Below, piece by piece: positions 8,346 through 16,817 of a stretch of 26,636 bases of DNA. The stretch is from Rhodospirillales bacterium. GTDB lineage: Bacteria; Pseudomonadota; Alphaproteobacteria; Rhodospirillales; JABHCV01. The notes under the pieces were generated by a model. That model had not been told where the DNA came from and made no database searches. It was given only the letters and a program-made list of their open reading frames with translations. Each line of letters starts with the position of its first letter. The first letter of the stretch is position 1. Location: positions 1 to 26,636 of the forward strand of contig JADHSW010000011.1 in assembly GCA_016776705.1 (NCBI GenBank). Direction: 5' to 3'. Made by a program: the position numbers and the translations under genes.

Positions 8346-9434
8346 ATGTCAAACATTCGTGTACAAAACCTGACCAAACGCTTCGGCGACCTGACGGCGG
8401 TCAGTGGTGTCGATCTTGAAATCAAGGCCGGTGAAGTGCTTTGCCTGCTGGGCCCTTCGGGTTGCGGAAAGACCACTACATTGCGCATGATTGCGGGCCT
8501 TGAGCAGGTCAGTGACGGTGATGTTTACATCGCCGACGAGAAAATGAACGGCAAGACCCCGTCCCAGCGTGACGTGGCCATGGTGTTCCAGTTCTATGCC
8601 TTGTACCCGACCCTGACGGTGGCCGAAAACATGGCTTTCCCCCTGCGTGCAGAAAAAAAGAGTGAGGCGGAAATTAACAGCCGCGTTCAGGAAGTCGCCC
8701 GGGCGCTGGCCCTAACCGAGGTCATGGAGCGCTTGCCCGATCAGCTTGGCGAGGGCGAGAAGCAGCGCGTCGCTGTGGCCCGTGCCGTCGTTCGTGATCC
8801 CAACTGCTTCCTGTTTGATGAACCCCTAAGCCGCTTGGACGTCACCTTGCGCCAGACCATGCGTGGTGAAATCAAGGAAATCCTGAACGGGCTATCAAAG
8901 GCAACGGTTATTGTTACCCACGATCAACTTGAAGCCCTGACAATGGCTGACCGAATTGCCGTTATGCGTGATGGATACATTGAGCAGGTCGCCACTCCGC
9001 ACGATATTTTTACCCGCCCGGCCAATCTTTTTGTCGCTGGCTTTATCGGCACACCGTCCATGAATCTTCTTGAGGCGACGTTGACTAAATTCCAGGACGG
9101 GAAAGCAAGTATCGATCTTGATTCTCAAAAAATCCTCATCGATGTGGACAAGGCGGTTGAAGGGATTGATGCGGGTTCGCAAGTGACCCTCGGTATCCGG
9201 CCACGTGCTTTTCAGGTCGTTGACGCTGCTGGCGAAGATACCATTAGCGCAACGGTTGACCTGATTGAACCCATGGGTGCTGAAACCCTGCTGCATATGA
9301 TGGATGGCGAAACGGAAATGCGAGTCGTCGTCGGGCGGGAAATGAAAGTCCACACCGGCGAGACACTGCATCTGCAATGCAAACCCTCACAGGCTTTGAT
9401 TTTTGATGGAAACGGACAATTGGTGCTGACATGA
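8346..9434 (+). CDS. CUT1-type sugar ABC importer ATPase B (degenerate signature)
   Basis: This 362-residue MalK/UgpC-like ATPase has Walker A GPSGCGKT (36-43), Q-loop Q82, Walker B CFLFDE (154-159), an intact switch histidine (VTHDQ, H192) and a C-terminal OB-type domain. The ABC signature is LGEGEKQ (134-140) instead of LSGGQQ: the serine is Gly and the first glycine is Glu. Its sister ATPase at 3827 has a good signature but no switch histidine. In a head-to-tail dimer these two would make one site with all consensus elements and one doubly degenerate site. It lies after the permeases, and its stop overlaps the start of the small membrane protein gene (ATGA). Confidence 0.93.
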   Translation: MSNIRVQNLTKRFGDLTAVSGVDLEIKAGEVLCLLGPSGCGKTTTLRMIAGLEQVSDGDVYIADEKMNGKTPSQRDVAMVFQFYALYPTLTVAENMAFPLRAEKKSEAEINSRVQEVARALALTEVMERLPDQLGEGEKQRVAVARAVVRDPNCFLFDEPLSRLDVTLRQTMRGEIKEILNGLSKATVIVTHDQLEALTMADRIAVMRDGYIEQVATPHDIFTRPANLFVAGFIGTPSMNLLEATLTKFQDGKASIDLDSQKILIDVDKAVEGIDAGSQVTLGIRPRAFQVVDAAGEDTISATVDLIEPMGAETLLHMMDGETEMRVVVGREMKVHTGETLHLQCKPSQALIFDGNGQLVLT

Positions 9435-9742
9435 GTGACATTACCGAACAACAGGGCATGACCAAAAAACAGGCGCAACGGTTGGAACTTAGCATTATCG
9501 CCTTGTGTCTGATCTCTCTGGTTATGATTTTTCAGCCGTTTAGTAAATTTCTATTCAGTGCCGGGGCCATTCTCGTGGTCGTCGGCGGGCTGGCATTTAA
9601 TCTGGTTCCCAAGTGCGTTGCCGGCAATACGTTTTCTTCGGTTATTCGCACAGGAGGCATTGTTGCCCTGGTCTTCATCGTCGTGCTTCTGCTCTCCATC
9701 GGATCGGCGAAGCTCTACGGTCTCTATTTGTTGAGCCAATAG
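9431..9742 (+). CDS. Small three-helix membrane protein of the sugar importer operon
   Basis: This 103-residue protein has a polar N-terminus of about 18 residues and three hydrophobic segments (about 19-38, 41-60 and 74-97). I see no enzymatic motif. The start ATG overlaps the stop of ATPase B by four bases, and xylB begins 13 bases after its stop, so it is embedded in the operon. Small DUF2160-type membrane proteins occur in the two-ATPase glycerol-3-phosphate transporters of alphaproteobacteria. This protein occupies a comparable place and may be an accessory subunit, although family membership is not demonstrated here. Confidence 0.85.
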   Translation: MSDITEQQGMTKKQAQRLELSIIALCLISLVMIFQPFSKFLFSAGAILVVVGGLAFNLVPKCVAGNTFSSVIRTGGIVALVFIVVLLLSIGSAKLYGLYLLSQ

Positions 9743-9755
9743 GAATTAGCAGATT

Positions 9756-11228
9756 ATGTATCTCGGCATTGACATTGGCACCTCCGGCGTAAAGGCCGTC
9801 CTTGTGGACGACGATCAGATGATCGTTGCCCACGCGACGACGTCCCTTGATGTCTCTCGCCCCAAGTCCTTGTGGTCAGAACAGGACCCGGAAGACTGGT
9901 GGCGTGCAGTGTGCGAAGCGGTGTCTCTGTTGAAGCGCGACAATGGGGGCTTTCTTTGCAAAGTGCGTGGCATTGGCCTTTCAGGACAGATGCATGGTGC
10001 CACGGTGCTCGACAAACATGACAAGCCCTTGCGCCCGGCAATCCTGTGGAACGATGGCCGTAGCGAAGCCGAGTGCGCCGAACTGGAAGCTTTGGCCGCT
10101 GACTCAAGGACAATTACCGGAAATCTGGCCATGCCCGGATTTACCGCGCCGAAATTACTGTGGCTGAAGAATAATGAGCCGGACGTTTTTTCCCGGATCA
10201 ACAAGGTCTTACTGCCAAAGGATTACGTTCGTCTGCGTTTGACGGGTGATTATGTCTCTGAAATGTCCGATGCCGCCGGGACATTGTGGCTCAATGTTGC
10301 CTTGCGTGACTGGTCTGAAGAAATGCTGAGTGCGTGCGCTTTGGGCATCGATCATATGCCAAGACTGGTCGAAGGGTCGGAAGCTTCCGGCACCTTACGC
10401 CCGGAACTTGCCAGCGAATGGGGCATGGCCGCAACCGTGATTGTTGCCGGTGGCGCCGGGGACAATGCGGCTGGCGCGGCTGGTGTTGGCACCGTGGTCC
10501 CGGGTCGCGCCTTTTTGTCCCTTGGCACATCGGGTGTCTACTTTGTTGCCAACGAAAAGTATTCACCCAACCCGGAACAGGCCGTTCACGCCTTCTGTCA
10601 TTGTCTGCCCGATACATGGCACCAGATGAGCGTTATCTTGAGTGCGGCCAGTTGTCTGTCCTGGATAACAAAAATAAGTGGGGCTACTGATGAAGCCGCT
10701 CTTTTGGCCGAGGTCGAGGCCGCAGGACCTGATAATGATGGTCCGCTATTCCTGCCCTATCTCAGTGGTGAGCGTACACCGCACAATAATCCCTGCGCCA
10801 TGGGTGTGTTTTTCGGCATGACTCACGAAACCAACCGTGCAGCGCTTTGCCGTGCCGTTCTGGAAGGGGTCGCCTTTGCCTTTGCCGATGGCCAGGACGC
10901 CCTGTTAAGCGCCGATGCCCACATCGACAGTGTGTCGGTAATTGGTGGCGGCGCACGCAGTCCGTTATGGGGCCGCATTCTCGCCAGCGTTCTGGAACGA
11001 CCACTTGTTTATCATAGAGATGGTGACGTTGGTCCGGCTTTTGGTGCGGCTCGTCTTGGCCGTCTGGCAGTAACCGGTGAGATCCCCAAAGACATTTGTA
11101 CGGCCCCGACAATCGAAAACGTTGTCGAGCCCGATGGAACTTTAAAAGACATGTACGGCGAACGCCGCGCGCGTTTTTGCCGTTTGTACACAGCCCTTGA
11201 ACAGGAATTTATGGAAAAGGCGGCTTGA
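9756..11228 (+). CDS. xylB: Xylulokinase
   Basis: This 490-residue FGGY-family kinase phosphorylates D-xylulose to D-xylulose 5-phosphate, which enters the pentose phosphate pathway. The N-terminal ATPase-type motif is GIDIGTSGVKA with D6. The sugar-binding motif SGQMHG is at 76-81, and the catalytic aspartate D236 is in GGAGDNAAGAAG; E. coli XylB uses D6 and D233. The C-terminal nucleotide-binding segment SVIGGGARSPLWGRI is present. Length matches E. coli XylB (484). It is encoded just before xylA, with AGGA about ten bases upstream of ATG. Related FGGY kinases acting on other ketoses cannot be fully excluded, but adjacency to xylA makes xylulokinase the best call. Confidence 0.93.
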   Translation: MYLGIDIGTSGVKAVLVDDDQMIVAHATTSLDVSRPKSLWSEQDPEDWWRAVCEAVSLLKRDNGGFLCKVRGIGLSGQMHGATVLDKHDKPLRPAILWNDGRSEAECAELEALAADSRTITGNLAMPGFTAPKLLWLKNNEPDVFSRINKVLLPKDYVRLRLTGDYVSEMSDAAGTLWLNVALRDWSEEMLSACALGIDHMPRLVEGSEASGTLRPELASEWGMAATVIVAGGAGDNAAGAAGVGTVVPGRAFLSLGTSGVYFVANEKYSPNPEQAVHAFCHCLPDTWHQMSVILSAASCLSWITKISGATDEAALLAEVEAAGPDNDGPLFLPYLSGERTPHNNPCAMGVFFGMTHETNRAALCRAVLEGVAFAFADGQDALLSADAHIDSVSVIGGGARSPLWGRILASVLERPLVYHRDGDVGPAFGAARLGRLAVTGEIPKDICTAPTIENVVEPDGTLKDMYGERRARFCRLYTALEQEFMEKAA

Positions 11229-11260
11229 AGCCCTGATCCGATTTTGAAGGAGAAAATAAA

Positions 11261-12574
11261 ATGGAACCGTTTTTCAAAAATATTGAACAGATCGTCTACG
11301 AAGGGCCGAATTCCGATAACCCCCTGGCTTTCCGCTGGTACGACCCGGACAAGGTTCTGCTTGGCAAACGTATGAAAGACCACCTTCGCTTTGCGGTTTG
11401 TTACTGGCACACGTTCTGTGGCGACGGTGGCGATCCTTTTGGCGGCCAAACCATACTTCGCCCGTGGATGAACGGAGGCGACCCCTTGGCCATGGCCGAG
11501 CTGAAAATGAAATCCGCGTTCGAGTTCTTCGAAAAACTGGGTGTGCCCTATTTCTGCTTTCATGATCGCGACATTGCCCCGGAAGGCAATAACCTGAAGG
11601 AAAGCAACGCCAACCTGGATCACGTGGTTAGCCTGGTTGAAAAAGAAATGGAGCGCAGCGGTTTGAAACTTTTGTGGGGTACCGCCAATCTTTTTTCAAA
11701 CCGTCGATATATGGCTGGTGCCTCTACTAACCCGGATCCTGAAATCTTCGCGTACGCAGCAGCGCAGGTTAAGCATGTCATGGAAGCAACCCATCGACTG
11801 GGTGGGGAAAACTATGTTCTGTGGGGCGGTCGTGAAGGATACGACACTCTGTTGAATACTGATCTTAAGCGTGAAGCCGACCAGATGGGCCGGTTTATGA
11901 ATCTGGTTGTCGAATACAAGCACAAGATCGGCTTCAAAGGCACCATCCTGATCGAACCAAAACCACAGGAGCCGACCAAGCACCAGTACGACTATGACAG
12001 TGCTTCCGTGCACGGTTTCTTGATGAAGTACGGGCTGGAAGACGAAATCAAGCTGAACATCGAAGCCAATCATGCCACCCTGGCCGGACATAGCTTCGAG
12101 CATGAATTGACCTACGCGGCAACAAACGGTTTGCTTGGCAGCGTTGATATGAACCGCGGCGATCCGCAGAATGGCTGGGATACGGATCAGTTCCCCAACA
12201 ATGTATCGGAAGTGGCTCTGGCCCTTTATACGATCTTGCAGGCTGGCGGGTTCGAGACCGGCGGCGTTAACTTTGATGCCAAACCACGCCGTCAATCAAC
12301 AGAGCCTGATGACCTGTTCCACGCCCACATCGGTGGCATGGACACCTGCGCACGCGGTCTGGAAGTCGCAGCACGGATGATCGAAGACGGAAAGCTCGTT
12401 GACGTGGTTGATGCCCGTTATGACGGCTGGGACAAGGATCTGGGACGCGGCATTCTGGGCAAGAACATGTCCATGGAAGACCTGGAAGCCCACGTTCTTG
12501 GGCAAAATCTTGATCCGCAACCTCAATCCGGACGTCAGGAAATGGTTGAAAATCTGGTTAATCGCTACCTCTAG
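11261..12574 (+). CDS. xylA: Xylose isomerase
   Basis: This 437-residue enzyme interconverts D-xylose and D-xylulose. All key residues align with E. coli XylA numbering: catalytic H101 and D104 (FHDRD), and metal or substrate ligands E232, K234, E268, H271, D296, D307, D309 and D339. It is a class II (long) isomerase by size. GAAGGAG sits about nine bases before the ATG. It directly follows xylB, so the operon can convert free xylose to xylulose 5-phosphate. It is the strongest functional anchor for this locus. A 122-base spacer follows before the next gene. Confidence 0.97.
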   Translation: MEPFFKNIEQIVYEGPNSDNPLAFRWYDPDKVLLGKRMKDHLRFAVCYWHTFCGDGGDPFGGQTILRPWMNGGDPLAMAELKMKSAFEFFEKLGVPYFCFHDRDIAPEGNNLKESNANLDHVVSLVEKEMERSGLKLLWGTANLFSNRRYMAGASTNPDPEIFAYAAAQVKHVMEATHRLGGENYVLWGGREGYDTLLNTDLKREADQMGRFMNLVVEYKHKIGFKGTILIEPKPQEPTKHQYDYDSASVHGFLMKYGLEDEIKLNIEANHATLAGHSFEHELTYAATNGLLGSVDMNRGDPQNGWDTDQFPNNVSEVALALYTILQAGGFETGGVNFDAKPRRQSTEPDDLFHAHIGGMDTCARGLEVAARMIEDGKLVDVVDARYDGWDKDLGRGILGKNMSMEDLEAHVLGQNLDPQPQSGRQEMVENLVNRYL

Positions 12575-12696
12575 GAAGGTCCCTTTACAGGAGAAGACGG
12601 GATAACGCATGAGCGCTTTGCAAAAAATATCAGCAAACCAGAACGCCTATACTTGACCAGAAAATATGATTTTGAACACATACTGAGGAAAATAAA
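12575..12696 (+). other. 122-base spacer between xylA and the epimerase gene
   Basis: This is the longest gap inside the operon. It contains a 15-codon frame (ATG at 12609) with GGAG upstream but no recognisable product. TTGACC at 12653-12658 could be a -35 box, but no good -10 follows at 16-18 bp. The last 20 bases carry the GAGGA ribosome site of the next gene. No terminator hairpin with a T-tract was seen, so read-through from xylA is likely. Confidence 0.4.
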
Positions 12697-13587
12697 ATGC
12701 ACTTATCAACACATAACTGGATGCGCGCCGAACCCGTAGAAATGACCTTGAGGCGAGGTAAGCAATGGGGTTTGGAAAGCATTGAAATCAGTGGTGAGCC
12801 GGATCAGTACGATACCAAGGATGTCCGCGCCCTGTTGAAGGAACTCGACATGTTCTGCTGGGGCTCAGTGACACTGACATTGGGTGACCGAAACCTGGCG
12901 GCGAAGGATACCGGCCAGCGTGCGGCTACGGTCGACTACATGAAAAGCGTGGCAACAATGGTTCATGAACTGGAAGGTTCTGAATTGACAGTTGTTCCGG
13001 CGACAGTGGGCAAGGTCTCGCCGGACGGAACCCCGGAAGAAGAATGGCAATGGGTCGTGGATGGCCTGAAAGAACTCTACGAGCTGACTGAATCCTACGG
13101 CATCAAAATAGCCATCGAACCACTGAACCGCTTTGAAACCTATTTCCTGAACCGTGCCGATCAGGCCGTGGCGCTGGCCAAGGATGTCGGTCCAAATTGC
13201 GGTGTCTGCCTGGATGCTTTTCACATGAATATCGAGGAAGTCGATTTTATGGAAGCGATCCGCACGGCCGGCGATATGCTGGTTGATTTCCACGTCGCCG
13301 ACAACAACCGCATGCCCCCGGGTATGGGCCAGCTTAACTGGGCCAAAATCGTCAAGACCCTGCGTGAAGTCGGTTACGACAACGCCATGACCCTTGAATT
13401 TGTCACTCCCATTGATCGTACGCCGGTGACCCAGTGGCCCGGTCAGGTGGAAACCAATCCGGTGGATATTTCGCCCGAGCAGCTTCAGTTCATTGAAGAC
13501 CACGGTTCAAGCCTGCTGAGCGAGGAATTTTATTCGGACATGGTCAAACGCTCATGCAATCACATTGTCCCGCTGATCAGGGGATAA
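12697..13587 (+). CDS. Ketose 3-epimerase/inosose isomerase-like TIM-barrel protein
   Basis: This 296-residue protein belongs to the D-tagatose/D-psicose 3-epimerase and IolI/IolE-like branch of the xylose-isomerase-like TIM barrels. Metal ligands are visible as E141 (IEPLNRFET), D173 (CLDAFHMNIEE), H199 (DFHVADNNR) and E234 (LEFV). NNRMPPGMG matches the HxxExNRxPPGxG-type motif of tagatose epimerases, except that the glutamate before NR is replaced by aspartate-asparagine. It probably epimerises a free ketose or keto-cyclitol. It lies between xylA and a VOC-fold gene and may feed alternative ketoses to XylB. An inosose isomerase role is also possible because iol genes lie just downstream on the other strand. 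GAGGA precedes the ATG. Confidence 0.82.
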   Translation: MHLSTHNWMRAEPVEMTLRRGKQWGLESIEISGEPDQYDTKDVRALLKELDMFCWGSVTLTLGDRNLAAKDTGQRAATVDYMKSVATMVHELEGSELTVVPATVGKVSPDGTPEEEWQWVVDGLKELYELTESYGIKIAIEPLNRFETYFLNRADQAVALAKDVGPNCGVCLDAFHMNIEEVDFMEAIRTAGDMLVDFHVADNNRMPPGMGQLNWAKIVKTLREVGYDNAMTLEFVTPIDRTPVTQWPGQVETNPVDISPEQLQFIEDHGSSLLSEEFYSDMVKRSCNHIVPLIRG

Positions 13588-13592
13588 ACGCC

Positions 13593-14045
13593 ATGAGTGG
13601 AAATCGCAGCCTGCACCACATCAATATTCTGGTCGATGATCTGGAGTCGACGGTTACATTTTACCGCGATGATCTGGGCCTGGAACCAGATGCGACACCG
13701 GAGCAGGGGTTTCCTGCCCAGTTTTTCAAGCTTGGCGGTGGTATCCAGATCCATATCAACGAGCTCGCCGACGAACGGCCATTCAGGGCGCATTTTGCGA
13801 TGCGGGTTGATGATTTTTCGTCCGTATTCAGGCATATGAAGGAAATCGGGGCAATTGATACAAAACCCTGGGGCAATGTGCGCAAACTTCCGGGAGGTGC
13901 CATGCAGATGTTCTTGCGTGACCCATCGGGAAACCTCGTCGAAATCACCAGCCATCCTGATGATGAAATAGATGCTGATGTGTTGGAAGACGACCTGGTC
14001 GACCCAGGGGAGAGCATGTTTGTATTTGAAGATGAGGGGCGCTGA
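13593..14045 (+). CDS. VOC (glyoxalase/bleomycin resistance) superfamily protein
   Basis: This 150-residue protein is a single vicinal-oxygen-chelate domain. It starts with SLHHINILVDDLESTVTFYRDDLGL and ends with MFLRDPSGNLVEI. Likely metal ligands are H9, H67 (RAHFAM) and E117 (VEI), so it appears active, as a dimer. ATG at 13593 is chosen because AGGGGA lies about eight bases upstream and it falls five bases after the epimerase stop. An earlier ATG at 13554 would overlap that gene. The C-terminal 30 residues are acidic and low complexity. Family members include lactoylglutathione lyases, epimerases and dioxygenases; the reaction here is unknown. It ends the plus-strand operon, converging on iolB. 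Confidence 0.82.
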   Translation: MSGNRSLHHINILVDDLESTVTFYRDDLGLEPDATPEQGFPAQFFKLGGGIQIHINELADERPFRAHFAMRVDDFSSVFRHMKEIGAIDTKPWGNVRKLPGGAMQMFLRDPSGNLVEITSHPDDEIDADVLEDDLVDPGESMFVFEDEGR

Positions 14046-14084
14046 GGCGGGGTATGGGCGGCGGCACGGAAGCCGTCAGATTGT

Positions 14085-14894
14085 TCAGTCCGGCCTGTTC
14101 ATAATCCAGTCGTGATCCGGATCGTTGTGGAATTTCCATTCCCGTACCGGGCCAGCCATGACATTCAAGTAATATAAGTCATAGCCATGGGGGGCACCGA
14201 CGGGATGGTAGCCCTTGGGCACCATGACGACATCGCCGTCTTCCACCGACATTGTCTCATCAAGCGAGCGATCGTCCGTATAGACGCGCTGGAAAGCGAA
14301 TCCCTGGGCCGGATTTAAACGGTGGTAGTAGGTTTCTTCCAGGCTGGATTGTGTGGGCAGGTCATCCGTATCGTGACGATGGGGCGGGTAACTGGACCAG
14401 TTGCCGCCGGGGGTAACCACTTCTACAACAAGCAGGCTGTCGGCGACATCTGTGTCCGGGAGGATATTGCAGACATGGCGCACATTTGCGCCGACCCCGC
14501 GGGTTTCAATTCCCATCTCATCCGGGGAAATCAGCCGCACCGGGTGTTGGCTTTTTCCCGGTGCATTACAAACACCAAGAGTCAGTCCGGTTTCGGCCAA
14601 AACCGAATACGTTGATCCTGCGGGCATATAAACGGCGGTCGGGGGTTTCCCCTCAAAAACGGATTGACGCTCGCCAATGTTTTTAAAAACCTGATCACCA
14701 ACTGTAACGGTTGCGGTTCCCGTAATCATGACCAGGCAGACCTCGCGGTCCGCGGTTTCATTGGCCACAGACTGCCCCGGCGCAAGTTCATAAAGATCAA
14801 AGCCAACATAACCCCAGTTGGCGGACTGCGGGGTAATGTGGTGAACGCGGCCGGTCTCATCCGGGCCGGTTCGTTTGCATAAAAGTTTGCTCAT
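14085..14894 (-). CDS. iolB: 5-deoxy-glucuronate isomerase
   Basis: This 269-residue IolB converts 5-deoxy-D-glucuronate to 2-deoxy-5-keto-D-gluconate (5-dehydro-2-deoxy-D-gluconate) in myo-inositol degradation. It is a double cupin. The metal motif SYPPHRHD (H172, H174), the LEETYYH segment (E187) and the GYHPV segment (H230) are all present and typical. Length matches the family (about 265-275). Its ATG overlaps the iolC stop by four bases (ATGA on the minus strand), so it is the last gene of the rpiR-iolC-iolB unit. Its product is the substrate of the IolC kinase encoded next to it. iolG, iolE and iolD are not in the window. Confidence 0.95.
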   Translation of the reverse strand: MSKLLCKRTGPDETGRVHHITPQSANWGYVGFDLYELAPGQSVANETADREVCLVMITGTATVTVGDQVFKNIGERQSVFEGKPPTAVYMPAGSTYSVLAETGLTLGVCNAPGKSQHPVRLISPDEMGIETRGVGANVRHVCNILPDTDVADSLLVVEVVTPGGNWSSYPPHRHDTDDLPTQSSLEETYYHRLNPAQGFAFQRVYTDDRSLDETMSVEDGDVVMVPKGYHPVGAPHGYDLYYLNVMAGPVREWKFHNDPDHDWIMNRPD

Positions 14895-16816
14895 ATGGCC
14901 CTCTGTATGGGGGTTGTATGACGTAGCGAGCGCCAGGATTTAAGCAAACTCTGATAGTTTTGAGAAATTTGCTGGCGCGCTTCATCGTCACTGATTTGAC
15001 CCGCAAACCATGCTTCGGCGGCATCCTGGAAAAGCGTCCTGCCAACGGCAAAACCTTTGCATACAGGCGAACCGGCCCCATTGGCAAAATCAGCAATCAG
15101 CTGATCCATGGGGGCGTTAAGGCCCAGCATGACGACGCCTCGACAATGGGGATCATGTTGGGTGATAATCCTTTCAAGGTTATCCCAGCCTTGCGGGCTT
15201 TTCGCCGCCTGCAGTTTCCACCAGTCCGGCTTGATGCCATTGTTATAGAAATCAACCATGGCGCGGATAATAACATCATCCATATCGCCGTTACCTTCAG
15301 GCGGGATGACTTCAAGCAACATGTCATGGCCGGTGGCGAGGCAGGCATCATACAGGCGGGATATTTTTTCCATCTGTTTGCGTTTAATGTTTGCGTCATC
15401 ATCGGGATGATATTGAACCAGGCATTTGGCAATGTGGGTGCGTGGCCAGTCACGCAGGGTGGTTGAAATGTTGTCGCCACCTTCAAAGGCCAGCGGAAAA
15501 GATCCCGGAAGTTCAACAGGGCGAGCCGTCCACCAATCCTTGCCGGTTATCTGGGCCAGGGCATGGAAACCGTATTTATCATCAATCAACACCCCGGGGC
15601 TGTCATCATCACCTACGGATTGCATGGCGGCGGCGGCAATGATCTTTTTGAATTTTGAAATGTCTTCGGCGTCCTTGCCGGTTTTTTTGGCCAGTTCTTC
15701 AAATTGTGACCGGTGATCAAAGGCAATGGCGCAAACTTCCGGCCAGTGATGACTGCGATTGGTTACCCTGTGCAGATGATTAAGGCGTTGATCCTCGCGC
15801 AACCTTTTTGTCGGGCTGCCGTGTTCAAGGAAATCCTGCAGCTCTTCCCAACTGGGAATTTCCGGCGAACAGGCATGACGGGAAACGACAATCGCACCGG
15901 ATGCATTGCCGTAGGTGCAACAGGTTTGCCACGTCTCGTCCCGGATCCAGCCGCGCAAGAATCCGCTCATAAATCCATCACCAGCCCCCAGTGTGTTATA
16001 GACTTCGATCTCCTTGCCTTTGACCCAGATGCCGTCATCAAGGGTGTCGGGAATATCGTCGGGGAAAACGACACAGCCCATGGGGCCGCGTTTAACGACG
16101 ATTGTACCGTCACTTAATGCGCGGATCGCCTTTACGGCTTCGATTGTATTGATCGATCCGCCGGCGACATGGATTTCCTCTTCCGTGCCGACGATCAGGT
16201 CACAATCAACGATGATACTTTGAACGTGTTTTGTGGCGGCGGTTGATTCAACGAAGCGATTCTCGCCATCGCCATGGGATGTTAGTCCCCAAAGCACCGG
16301 ACGGTAATCGATATCCAGAACAACCTTTGTTCCGGCTTCTTTAGCATAAGCAATGATTGCGCGACCGGCTTCTTCTACGCCGGGTTTTGAAAAGTGGGTG
16401 CCGGTCAAAACCACGGCTTTGGAAGAAGCTATGTAATCCCTGGAAATGTGCTCGGCACGTATGCCCATATCGGCACAGTTCTCGCGATAAAAAATATGCG
16501 GGAATGTTTCAAGATCGCGAATTCCAAGAATAACAAGTGCTGTCAGTCGTTCGCTGTCGGTGGAAACATGACTGACATCGACGCCTTCCTCAATCAGGGT
16601 CTGGCGGATAAAACGCCCCATCTGTTCGTCGCCAACGCGGGTGATCAGCGAACTCCTCAAACCAAGGCGTGATGTGCCCACCGCAATATTAGTGGCGCAA
16701 CCGCCAATATATTTTGAAAACGATTGCATGTCTTCAAGCGGACCGCCCACCTGATCTCCATAAAGATCAACGCTCGAACGCCCAAAGCAGATGACATCTA
16801 GTTTTCGGTCTTCCAT
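14891..16816 (-). CDS. iolC: 5-dehydro-2-deoxygluconokinase fused to a DUF2090 domain
   Basis: This is a 641-residue two-domain protein. Residues 5-330 are a PfkB/ribokinase-type kinase with the GGCATNIAVGTSRLG sugar-binding segment (38-52) and the NTLGAGDGF motif with catalytic D280. It phosphorylates 5-dehydro-2-deoxygluconate. Residues about 355-641 are a DUF2090 domain starting at AIAFDHRSQFEEL. This aldolase-like domain is commonly fused to IolC in proteobacteria and is annotated as the 5-dehydro-2-deoxyphosphogluconate aldolase (IolJ-like) part. If active, the protein would do two consecutive steps. ATG at 16816 is chosen because it starts the kinase domain and lies one base after the regulator's stop (TAA-A-ATG). 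A longer frame to 16981 only overlaps the regulator gene. Confidence 0.93.
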   Translation of the reverse strand: MEDRKLDVICFGRSSVDLYGDQVGGPLEDMQSFSKYIGGCATNIAVGTSRLGLRSSLITRVGDEQMGRFIRQTLIEEGVDVSHVSTDSERLTALVILGIRDLETFPHIFYRENCADMGIRAEHISRDYIASSKAVVLTGTHFSKPGVEEAGRAIIAYAKEAGTKVVLDIDYRPVLWGLTSHGDGENRFVESTAATKHVQSIIVDCDLIVGTEEEIHVAGGSINTIEAVKAIRALSDGTIVVKRGPMGCVVFPDDIPDTLDDGIWVKGKEIEVYNTLGAGDGFMSGFLRGWIRDETWQTCCTYGNASGAIVVSRHACSPEIPSWEELQDFLEHGSPTKRLREDQRLNHLHRVTNRSHHWPEVCAIAFDHRSQFEELAKKTGKDAEDISKFKKIIAAAAMQSVGDDDSPGVLIDDKYGFHALAQITGKDWWTARPVELPGSFPLAFEGGDNISTTLRDWPRTHIAKCLVQYHPDDDANIKRKQMEKISRLYDACLATGHDMLLEVIPPEGNGDMDDVIIRAMVDFYNNGIKPDWWKLQAAKSPQGWDNLERIITQHDPHCRGVVMLGLNAPMDQLIADFANGAGSPVCKGFAVGRTLFQDAAEAWFAGQISDDEARQQISQNYQSLLKSWRSLRHTTPIQRAI

Positions 16817-16817
16817 T

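Noticed and set aside
12609..12656. Fifteen-codon frame in the xylA-epimerase spacer
   Set aside because: Too short, wide ribosome-site spacing, and no recognisable leader features such as repeated regulatory codons.
13554..13592. Earlier ATG for the VOC-fold gene
   Set aside because: It overlaps the epimerase gene and has no ribosome site; ATG 13593 follows AGGGGA.
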